Positions 1 to 5,545 of a stretch of 6,839 nt of DNA are shown here, piece by piece; positions within the stretch are counted from its first letter, which is position 1; each line of letters opens with the position of its first letter. The DNA comes from Pseudomonadota bacterium (GTDB taxonomy: Bacteria; Pseudomonadota; Alphaproteobacteria; Rhizobiales; Hyphomicrobiaceae): contig JAEZBU010000340.1 in assembly GCA_023426855.1 (NCBI GenBank), positions 1-6,839 on the forward strand, given 5' to 3'. The translations under genes were made by a program, and so were the position numbers. The notes under the pieces were generated by a model, which worked only from the letters and a program-made list of their open reading frames with translations, ran no database searches and was not told where the DNA came from.

Positions 1-1
1 G

Positions 2-1345
2 CTGACCAAACGCATCATGGCCGAATTCACGGCCGACGGCGCGGATAGCTGGTTCACCGAGGGCGCCAAGGAGCGACTGCTTGCCGGGCTGGTCGACGAT
101 CCGTCGGAATGGGAGCAGGTTCGCGACTTTCTCGACGTGTGGTTCGAATCCGGTTCGACGCACGCGTTCGTGCTGGAGGATCGCCCTGATCTGAAATGGC
201 CAGCGGATCTCTACCTGGAAGGTTCGGACCAGCATCGCGGCTGGTTCCATTCCTCGCTGCTGGAGAGCTGCGGCACGCGTGGCCGCGCGCCTTACGACGC
301 GGTGCTGACGCACGGCTTCGTCGTGGATGGCGAAGGCCGGAAGATGTCCAAGTCCCTCGGCAACGTGGTGGCACCTCAGGACGTCATCAAGAAATCAGGC
401 GCTGAAATCCTGCGCATCTGGGTCGCCAGCGCCGATTACTCGGAAGATCTCCGCATCGGACCCGAGATCCTCAAATCGAACATCGAGACCTACCGCAAGC
501 TGCGCAACACACTGCGCTGGATGCTCGGCAGCCTCGGTCATTTCGACGAGGCCTCGCGCATTGAGCAGTCGGCGATGCCCGGCCTTGAGCAGTACATGCT
601 GCACCGGCTGGCGGAACTCGACGTGCTGGTCCAGCAGGGTTATCAGGCGTTCGACTTCAAGCGCGTATTCCATGCGCTGTCGAACTTCTGCATCAACGAT
701 CTGTCGGCATTCTACTTCGATATCCGCAAGGACACGCTGTATTGCGAGGCCTTTTCCAGTGAGAAGCGGCGCGCCTGCCTGAGTGTACTTGATGAAATCT
801 TCCAGCGGCTGACGATCTGGCTGGCGCCGATCATCTGCTTCACCGCGGAAGAGGCGTGGCTGGCCCGGCATCCCTCCGAGGATGGCTCGGTGCATCTGCA
901 GACCTGCCCGCCGATCCCGGCCTCGTGGCGCAATGACACGCTGGCCGAGCAGTGGGAGCGTATTCGCCGCGTCCGCCGCGTCGTCACCGGCGCGCTGGAG
1001 ATCGAGCGCGCTGCCAAGCGCATCGGATCTAGCCTGGAAGCCGCTCCCGAGATCTACATCGACGTACCGGAACTGCGCACCGCCTTCGAGGGCATCGACC
1101 CGGCAGAGATCGCGATCACCAGCGGCGCCACCATCAAGGCCGGTGCTGCGCCGGAAGGCGCCTTCACCCTGCCCGACGTGGCAGGTGTCGGCGTCGTGCC
1201 GCAGCGTGCGGAAGGCAAGAAGTGCGCGCGCTCCTGGCGTATCGTCGCTGATGTCGGCTCCGATCCGGACTATCCGGATCTGTCGGCACGCGACGCGGCA
1301 GCGGTCCGGGAATTCGACGCACGTTCACCGCAGGCGGCCGGATGA
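2..1345 (+). CDS. ileS: Isoleucyl-tRNA synthetase, C-terminal half (5' end outside window)
   Basis: Class I aminoacyl-tRNA synthetase that charges tRNA-Ile in the cytoplasm. The reading frame is open from the first complete codon (2) to TGA at 1343-1345, giving 447 residues. The N-terminal catalytic part with the HIGH motif, and most of the editing domain, lie upstream of the window. Visible family motifs are DVWFESGSTH (134-163), GSDQHRGWFHSS (221-256) and the ATP-binding KMSKS loop (341-355, within RKMSKSLGN). A helical anticodon-binding region follows, roughly 480-1150. The tail has KKCARSWRIVADVG, corresponding to the C-terminal zinc finger of E. coli-type IleRS. Only the first of the four expected cysteines remains (Cys at 1223-1225); the others align with Ser, Ser and Asp. 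An ATG at 17 is internal to the frame and not a start. The stop codon overlaps the lspA start (ATGA), which suggests translational coupling. Confidence 0.97.
   Translation: MTKRIMAEFTADGADSWFTEGAKERLLAGLVDDPSEWEQVRDFLDVWFESGSTHAFVLEDRPDLKWPADLYLEGSDQHRGWFHSSLLESCGTRGRAPYDAVLTHGFVVDGEGRKMSKSLGNVVAPQDVIKKSGAEILRIWVASADYSEDLRIGPEILKSNIETYRKLRNTLRWMLGSLGHFDEASRIEQSAMPGLEQYMLHRLAELDVLVQQGYQAFDFKRVFHALSNFCINDLSAFYFDIRKDTLYCEAFSSEKRRACLSVLDEIFQRLTIWLAPIICFTAEEAWLARHPSEDGSVHLQTCPPIPASWRNDTLAEQWERIRRVRRVVTGALEIERAAKRIGSSLEAAPEIYIDVPELRTAFEGIDPAEIAITSGATIKAGAAPEGAFTLPDVAGVGVVPQRAEGKKCARSWRIVADVGSDPDYPDLSARDAAAVREFDARSPQAAG
1262..1280. repeat. Perfect 8-bp inverted repeat inside the 3' end of ileS
   Basis: GATCCGGA (1262-1269) and TCCGGATC (1273-1280) are exact reverse complements separated by CTA. 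Transcribed, they could form a GC-rich hairpin about 60 nt before the lspA start codon. The DNA encodes D-P-D-Y-P-D-L, so part of the symmetry comes from repeated Pro and Asp codons. No T-run follows, so this is not an intrinsic terminator. A functional role is only a possibility. Confidence 0.6.
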
Positions 1346-1863
1346 CGCGGATGCCGAGCGAGGCCAAGGCAGGCTGGCTGTGGGGGCCATATTCCAGGCT
1401 TGGCCTGACTTTTGCGCTCGCGAGCATCGTTATCGACCAAGCCCACAAGTGGTGGATGCTGGAGATCTACCGCATCCAGGATCGCGGCCGGGTGCAGGTC
1501 CTTCCGTTCTTCGACCTTGTGTTCGTGAAGAACGAGGGCATCAGCTACGGACTGGGAGCAGGGCGAATCGGCCAGGTCGAGCTTGCGCTGATGGCCGTGG
1601 TCGTATCGCTGGCGATGGTGGTCTGGCTGGCCCGCGGCGAAATGAACAAGCTTATGGCGGTCAGCATTGGCCTGATCATCGGCGGCGCAGTCGGCAACGC
1701 AATAGATCGTGTCGTCCTGGGCGGCGTGGCCGACTTCTTCCTGCTCTATGCCTTCGGGTTTTCCTGGTACGTATTCAACTTGGCTGACGTTGCGATCGTT
1801 GCCGGTGTGATCGGCCTCCTGTATGACTCATTCATACCGAGTCGCAATGGTGCCTCAAAGTGA
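1342..1863 (+). CDS. lspA: Lipoprotein signal peptidase (signal peptidase II)
   Basis: Inner-membrane aspartyl protease (family A8) that cleaves the signal peptide of diacylglyceryl-modified prolipoproteins just before the lipobox Cys. At 173 aa it is normal to slightly long for the family. Conserved boxes are visible in order: DQxxK (D32-K36), KNEGISYG around N64, GGAVGNAIDR (114-123), GVADFF with D131, and VFNLADVAI with D149. D131 and D149 match the catalytic Asp pair by alignment with known LspA proteins. Four membrane segments are expected, near residues 18-34, 77-97, 103-121 and 143-161. The start overlaps the ileS stop (ATGA) and has no strong Shine-Dalgarno sequence, so it is probably coupled to ileS translation. 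A second ATG at 1351 is an alternative start. The ileS-lspA order is widespread in bacteria. Confidence 0.97.
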   Translation: MTRMPSEAKAGWLWGPYSRLGLTFALASIVIDQAHKWWMLEIYRIQDRGRVQVLPFFDLVFVKNEGISYGLGAGRIGQVELALMAVVVSLAMVVWLARGEMNKLMAVSIGLIIGGAVGNAIDRVVLGGVADFFLLYAFGFSWYVFNLADVAIVAGVIGLLYDSFIPSRNGASK

Positions 1864-1893
1864 CCCTAAGGGTCTGAACAGACGGCATTCTGT
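1862..1893. repeat. Three overlapping short inverted repeats after lspA
   Basis: Starting within the lspA stop codon are GACCC/GGGTC (1862-1866 and 1870-1874, loop TAA), then GTCTG/CAGAC (1872-1876 and 1879-1883), then ACAGA/TCTGT (1878-1882 and 1889-1893). Neighbouring pairs share bases, so in RNA the second hairpin would compete with the first and the third. They sit in the 60-nt leader before the lipoprotein gene. No T-run follows, so a standard intrinsic terminator is unlikely. The pattern is directly visible; an attenuator-like or mRNA-stability role is speculation. Confidence 0.45.
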
Positions 1894-1910
1894 CCGCGTG
1901 AAATGCCACC

Positions 1911-1916
1911 GGAGAG
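1911..1916 (+). promoter_or_regulatory. Shine-Dalgarno deciding the lipoprotein start
   Basis: GGAGAG lies 7 nt before ATG 1924, which is followed at once by a second in-frame ATG at 1927. The longer reading from ATG 1903 would place this site inside the coding region and add MPPERRL ahead of the signal peptide. The start at 1924 is therefore preferred. Confidence 0.7.
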
Positions 1917-1923
1917 ACGATTG

Positions 1924-2379
1924 ATGATGAAGACTGCTCAACGGTTTCGCAAGGCATGCACCGCAGGCGCAATGCTTGTGGCCATGTCGGTTGCGGGATG
2001 CGGTTTCGACGGTGTCGAACTGAACGGCGCGGTATTCGACGTTCTCGGTGTTTCGGGCAAAGGTAATGACGGTGTAGAGCCGCGTGTCGCTGAGCGGCCC
2101 GGCATCGTGCTTCCGCCGTCGACGGAAAGCCTCCCAACGCCCGGTTCCGGCGGAACCGAGCAGGCTGGTGAGATGGCATGGCCGGATGATCCGGATCAGC
2201 GCCGCATCGCCGATGCAAGCGCCATCGATCGCAAGCACGACGAGTTTTGCAAAGAAGCGCTTTGGCGCGCCAAAGCTTCCGGGCAGGCTGAAGCACAGAT
2301 CAAGGGCCCCAAGGGCATGTGCAATCCCTCAGTTCTTAACAACTGGGCTGGTAAAGAGATCACATCGCGCAAAAACTGA
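1924..2379 (+). CDS. Predicted lipoprotein of unknown function
   Basis: This 151-aa product has a typical lipoprotein signal peptide: basic n-region (MMKTAQRFRK), hydrophobic core (AGAMLVAMS) and lipobox VAGC with the lipidated Cys at residue 26. Gly, not Asp, follows the Cys, which by the E. coli +2 rule predicts outer-membrane rather than inner-membrane placement. The mature part (126 aa) begins GFDGVELNG, has a Pro-rich stretch (IVLPPSTESLPTPG), and ends in a charged, mainly helical-looking region with two more Cys (C109, C133) that could form a disulfide in the periplasm. I do not recognise the family with certainty. The ERPGIVLPP segment is reminiscent of alphaproteobacterial DUF3035/BamF-type lipoproteins, but this is a weak resemblance from memory. 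The gene lies 60 nt after lspA, whose product would process it. The presence of a CDS is well supported; its function is not. Confidence 0.85.
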   Translation: MMKTAQRFRKACTAGAMLVAMSVAGCGFDGVELNGAVFDVLGVSGKGNDGVEPRVAERPGIVLPPSTESLPTPGSGGTEQAGEMAWPDDPDQRRIADASAIDRKHDEFCKEALWRAKASGQAEAQIKGPKGMCNPSVLNNWAGKEITSRKN

Positions 2380-2458
2380 CCCCAGTATTACTGGTCGCAT
2401 GCGCGCTCTTTTGTCATGAAGACTTATCCGCCAGATCTCGGCAACGTGATCCGGCTAA

Positions 2459-2487
2459 GCTTTACGTAATTGCCGTCGTGCTTTACG
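2459..2487. repeat. 8-bp direct repeat spaced 21 bp
   Basis: GCTTTACG occurs at 2459-2466 and 2480-2487. The start-to-start distance of 21 bp is two turns of the DNA helix, as expected for two sites bound on one face by a regulator. They lie about 55-80 bp upstream of the TTGACA box at 2542. An 8-mer pair can also arise by chance. Confidence 0.35.
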
Positions 2488-2488
2488 C

Positions 2489-2502
2489 CTCACTGTTGTG
2501 AG
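2489..2502. repeat. Small inverted repeat CTCAC-TGTT-GTGAG
   Basis: A perfect 5-bp inverted repeat with a 4-nt spacer, directly after the second GCTTTACG copy. No T-run follows, so it is not a terminator. It could be a small operator half-site pair or have no function. Confidence 0.3.
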
Positions 2503-2541
2503 TGCGCTTAAGGCTAAGAAGACTCAGGCACTCCGTTCCCT

Positions 2542-2571
2542 TTGACAAGACTGGTCCCGCTCCCGACATGA
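2542..2571 (+). promoter_or_regulatory. Possible promoter for the M16 pair
   Basis: TTGACA (2542-2547) is a perfect sigma-70-type -35 hexamer inside the non-coding gap. The matching -10 is poor: at 17-18 bp spacing the sequence reads GACATG/ACATGA (2565-2571), far from TATAAT, although alphaproteobacterial -10 boxes are often loose. If used, it would give a 5' leader of roughly 100 nt before ATG 2681. The call rests mainly on the -35 box and its position. Confidence 0.3.
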
Positions 2572-2680
2572 ACGATCGGTATGGCCCTTCTCCGCGAACT
2601 CATCCCGTGCCTTTCACGTCCACGCCCCGTCTTCAAGTGCCCCCGAGCTGGTCGCGAGATCAGCGTATGAGGATCGACGT

Positions 2681-4081
2681 ATGCTCACCCGCGTTCAATT
2701 TCCGCTCTCAATCATTATGGCGCTCATCATGATGCTCGCATTCGCTGAACATCCTGCCCACGCGCAGACCGGCCAACGCGCGACCGAATTCAAACTCGAC
2801 AACGGCATGCAGGTGGTCGTCATCCCGGATCATCGCGCACCCGTGGTGACGCATATGGTCTGGTATCGGGTCGGCGCCGCGGACGAATCTCCGGGCGTTT
2901 CCGGGATCGCGCACTTCCTCGAACACTTGATGTTCAAGTCGACCAAGGAAATCGCCTCCGGCGAGTTTTCCAAGATCGTGTCGCGGCTCGGTGGACAGGA
3001 TAACGCCTTCACCAGTCAGGATGCGACCGCCTATTTCCAGCGCATCGCCAAGGACCGCCTGCCTCAGGTCATGAAGATGGAAGCGGACCGCATGGTCAAC
3101 CTCCAGCTCACTGAGCGCGAAGTTCTTACAGAGCGTGACGTTATTCTTGAAGAACGCCGGTCTCGCGTCGAGAACAACCCGCAGGCCGTGCTCGACGAGC
3201 AGATGAACGCTGTTCTGTACTATTCGCACCCCTACGGCATTCCGGTCATCGGTTGGGAGCACGAGATCGCGCGGCTGTCACGCGAGGACGCGCTCAGCTT
3301 CTACAAGCTGCACTACGCACCCAACAATGCCATCCTGGTCGTGTCCGGCGACGTGACGCCAGATGAGGTCAAACGGCTGGCCGAGGAAAGCTACGGCAAG
3401 GTCGTTTCGAACCCCGCTATCGTCGAGCGCCGGCGTCCGATGGATCCCGAGCAGCGCGTGTCGCGCCGCGTCGAACTGAAGGACGTGCGCGCGGGCAAGC
3501 CCTCGATCCAGCGCTACTACGTTACCCCTAGCTATAAAACGGCCGAGCCTGGCGAAGCTGAAGCGCTCGACCTTCTGCTCAAGGTCGTCGGATCTGGCGC
3601 CACCAGCCGCCTGTATCAGAAGCTTGTTGCGGGCGATCAGATCGCTTCGAGCGCCGGTGGCTGGTACGCAGGCTCCAGCATGGACTTCGGCAAGATCGCA
3701 CTTTACGCCATCCCCAATGACGGCGTGTCTCTCGACACCACAGAGAAAGCGATCGACGCCGTGCTCGCCGACATCATCAAGAATGGCGTCACGGAAGCCG
3801 AACTCGATCGCGCCAAGAAGTCCTATCTGGCCGAGCATGTCTACGAGAGCGACAATCAGGCGACACTGGCCCGTCGCTACGGCTGGGGATTGGTCGTCGG
3901 CCGTACACTGGAAGAGATCGACGCGTGGCCGGAGCGTATTTCGGCCGTGACGGCCGAGCAGCTCCAAAAAGCTGCAGCCCGCTACTTCGATCCGCGGCGC
4001 TCAGTCACCGGGTCGTTGCTCCCGGTTCCGAATGACGCCCAGCAGGAAACGACCAGCGCACCGACACCCGGACGTTCGTAA
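2681..4081 (+). CDS. Secreted zinc peptidase, M16B family, catalytic (HxxEH) subunit
   Basis: A 466-aa member of the pitrilysin/mitochondrial-processing-peptidase-like family M16. GAGGA (2669-2673) lies 7 nt before the ATG. Residues 1-28 form a Sec signal peptide ending AHA before Q29, so the protein should be periplasmic. The N-terminal M16 domain (about 36-185) carries the inverted zinc motif H78-F-L-E81-H82. E158 in VILEERR lies 76 residues after H82, the spacing of the third zinc ligand in the beta subunit of mitochondrial processing peptidase. The second M16 domain (about 193-370) has the usual SRLYQKL segment. However, at the positions of the substrate-binding Arg and Tyr it has V316 and S323. 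It therefore looks like the catalytic half of a two-subunit enzyme completed by the next gene, which starts 10 nt downstream. The physiological substrate is not evident; peptides or misfolded envelope proteins are possible. Confidence 0.93.
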   Translation: MLTRVQFPLSIIMALIMMLAFAEHPAHAQTGQRATEFKLDNGMQVVVIPDHRAPVVTHMVWYRVGAADESPGVSGIAHFLEHLMFKSTKEIASGEFSKIVSRLGGQDNAFTSQDATAYFQRIAKDRLPQVMKMEADRMVNLQLTEREVLTERDVILEERRSRVENNPQAVLDEQMNAVLYYSHPYGIPVIGWEHEIARLSREDALSFYKLHYAPNNAILVVSGDVTPDEVKRLAEESYGKVVSNPAIVERRRPMDPEQRVSRRVELKDVRAGKPSIQRYYVTPSYKTAEPGEAEALDLLLKVVGSGATSRLYQKLVAGDQIASSAGGWYAGSSMDFGKIALYAIPNDGVSLDTTEKAIDAVLADIIKNGVTEAELDRAKKSYLAEHVYESDNQATLARRYGWGLVVGRTLEEIDAWPERISAVTAEQLQKAAARYFDPRRSVTGSLLPVPNDAQQETTSAPTPGRS

Positions 4082-4084
4082 GGA
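4080..4084 (+). promoter_or_regulatory. Shine-Dalgarno overlapping the upstream stop codon
   Basis: AAGGA overlaps the TAA stop (4079-4081) of the first M16 gene and lies 7 nt before ATG 4092. This favours 4092 over the upstream in-frame ATG at 4032, which lies inside the first gene and would bury the signal peptide behind 20 polar residues. The arrangement fits coupled, near-equal expression of both subunits. Confidence 0.75.
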
Positions 4085-4091
4085 TTTGAGT

Positions 4092-5471
4092 ATGACCATG
4101 GTTGTTGAAAGTCTGACCGGGCGTCGTGTGCCTGTATCCGCCGGTGTTTCAGCATTCTCGCTTGTTGCGGCTATGCTGTTTGCACTCGTTGCAACCTATT
4201 CGACATCGGCCTCTGCTATGAAAATTCAGACAGTTAAAAGCCCGGGCGGCATCGAGGCATGGCTCGTCGAAGAGCACAGCGTGCCCTTGATGGCGCTGCG
4301 CTTTGCCTTCGAGGGCGGCAATTCGCAAGATCCCGACGGCAAAGAAGGCGTCGCCAACTTCCTGACCGCCATGATGGACGAGGGTGCCGGCGATCTGACG
4401 GCGCTTCAGTTCCAGGAGCGCACGGAAGAAGTTGCCATGCGCATGGGCTTCGAGGACACGCGCGACGCGCTGTACGGAAGCTTTGAGACCCTCACGGTCA
4501 ATCGCGATGCGTCCGTTGAGTTGCTGAAGCTCGCGATCAACAAGCCGCGCTTCGATACCGACGCCGTCGATCGCATTCGTGGCCAGCTCCTCGCCAGCTT
4601 GGCATTCGCTGCCAAAGATCCCGATCGCGTCGCATCGCGTGAATGGTCTGCTGCTGCGTTTCCCGGACACCCTTACGGGCGTTCCGCAACTGGGACGGTC
4701 GAGAGCATTTCACGTCTGACGCGTGACGATCTCGAGAGCTACCGGAAGCGGGTGTTTGCTAAGGAAAACCTCAAGGTCGTGGCCGTTGGCGACATCGACG
4801 CAGCAACGCTCGGCAAGTTGCTGGACGATGTGTTCGGTGACCTGCCCGAAAAGGCCCAGCTCACGCCGGTGCCGACCGTCGAGCCGAGCAAGGGCGGCAT
4901 TCTGAACGTCATCGAGATGCCGGTCCCGCAGTCCGTAGCGACGTTTGGACTGGCGGGCGTCAAGCGCAAGGACCCCGATTTCATTCCCGCGTTCGTTATG
5001 AACCACATCCTGGGCGGTGGGGGCTTTTCTTCCCGCCTGATGGAAGAGGTCCGCGAGAAGCGCGGCTTGGCTTATTCGGTCTACAGCTATCTGCAGCCCT
5101 ATCAGCATGCATCGCTGTTCGTCGGCGGCGTCGCGACCAAGAACGAGGAAATCGCGCAGTCGCTGGAGGTGATCACCGCCGAGCTGCAGCGTATGGCCAA
5201 GGACGGTCCCACGCCGGAAGAGCTCGAGAACTCCAAGAACTACCTGATCGGTTCTTATCCGCTGCGCTTCGATACCAACGCCAAGATCGCCAGCCAGTTG
5301 CTCGGTATCCTGCAGGATGATCTCGGCATCGATTACGTCGACAAGCGCAACGAACTGATCAAGGCCGTGACGCTTGAGGACGTGAAGCGGGCTTCGGCGC
5401 GCATTCTTCAGACCAACAACCTCATCACCACGGTTGTCGGCCAGCCGAAGAACCTCAAGAGCCGCAGCTAA
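4092..5471 (+). CDS. Secreted M16B family protein, non-catalytic (Arg/Tyr) partner subunit
   Basis: A 459-aa product with a signal peptide of about 42 residues (R11-R12, a long hydrophobic core, cleavage after STSASA before M43). The fold is that of M16, but the zinc motif is lost: where HxxEH should be, the sequence is N89-F-L-T92-A93, and the position of the third zinc ligand aligns with A168. The second domain is well preserved, with a Gly-rich loop (ILGGGGFSSRL) and EEVREKRGLAYSVYSY. There R321 and Y328, seven residues apart, match the Arg/Tyr pair that binds substrate in M16 enzymes such as insulin-degrading enzyme. It therefore should not be a protease alone, but the partner that completes the active chamber of the HxxEH subunit encoded 10 nt upstream. 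Characterised bacterial M16B heterodimers have this division of labour. The start was chosen by Shine-Dalgarno position and signal peptide. Confidence 0.92.
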   Translation: MTMVVESLTGRRVPVSAGVSAFSLVAAMLFALVATYSTSASAMKIQTVKSPGGIEAWLVEEHSVPLMALRFAFEGGNSQDPDGKEGVANFLTAMMDEGAGDLTALQFQERTEEVAMRMGFEDTRDALYGSFETLTVNRDASVELLKLAINKPRFDTDAVDRIRGQLLASLAFAAKDPDRVASREWSAAAFPGHPYGRSATGTVESISRLTRDDLESYRKRVFAKENLKVVAVGDIDAATLGKLLDDVFGDLPEKAQLTPVPTVEPSKGGILNVIEMPVPQSVATFGLAGVKRKDPDFIPAFVMNHILGGGGFSSRLMEEVREKRGLAYSVYSYLQPYQHASLFVGGVATKNEEIAQSLEVITAELQRMAKDGPTPEELENSKNYLIGSYPLRFDTNAKIASQLLGILQDDLGIDYVDKRNELIKAVTLEDVKRASARILQTNNLITTVVGQPKNLKSRS

Positions 5472-5491
5472 CCGCTGGCCTCTGGCGTTAC

Positions 5492-5522
5492 GCGGGCGAT
5501 CAAGCGATAAGCGATCTCCCGC
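5492..5522. repeat. Imperfect hairpin with GCGAT repeats before pgi
   Basis: GCGGG (5492-5496) pairs with CCCGC (5518-5522). After a C/T mismatch, GATC (5498-5501) pairs with GATC (5513-5516), leaving an 11-nt loop. The same stretch holds three copies of GCGAT (5496-5500, 5504-5508, 5511-5515). It lies 20 nt after the second M16 gene and 12 nt before the pgi Shine-Dalgarno. No T-run follows, so readthrough into pgi is plausible. It may protect an mRNA end or weakly attenuate transcription, neither of which is shown. Confidence 0.4.
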
Positions 5523-5545
5523 AACGACTGAGCTAAGGAGATGGC

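Larger units (their letters stand above)
2380..2680. other. 301-nt intergenic region before the M16 pair
   Basis: No convincing gene was seen on either strand. A GTG-initiated frame from 2502 runs into the M16 gene in another frame; it is rich in Arg and Pro and has no family likeness. The region contains a weak CCAGT/ACTGG inverted repeat right after the lipoprotein stop (2382-2394, no T-run adjacent), a CGCATGCG palindrome (2396-2403), a GCTTTACG direct repeat, a CTCAC/GTGAG hairpin and a TTGACA box. GGCTAAG also occurs twice (2453-2459, 2512-2518). It is the largest gap in the window and the most likely site for a transcription start serving the two M16 genes. Confidence 0.6.

Noticed and set aside
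882..1787. Plus-strand open frame of 301 aa across the ileS/lspA junction
   Set aside because: It is a shifted frame of two certain genes, with a low-complexity Arg/Ser/Pro composition.
1872..1893. SOS (LexA) operator in the lspA-lipoprotein gap
   Set aside because: The inverted repeats resemble CTG/CAG elements, but the alphaproteobacterial GTTC-N7-GTTC direct repeat is absent and the E. coli CTGT-N8-ACAG pattern is not met.
2382..2412. Intrinsic terminator after the lipoprotein gene
   Set aside because: The CCAGT/ACTGG stem is only 5 bp and the nearest T-run (four T) starts about 15 nt beyond it, so the layout does not fit a terminator.
2502..2732. Possible 76-aa gene from GTG 2502 in the intergenic gap
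   Set aside because: It is Arg- and Pro-rich, has no recognisable motif, and overlaps the well-supported M16 start (2681) in another frame.
3278..3967. Long minus-strand open frame (229 aa) opposite the first M16 gene
   Set aside because: It lies wholly antisense to a clear M16 coding region; long antisense frames are common in GC-rich DNA, and no family motif was seen.
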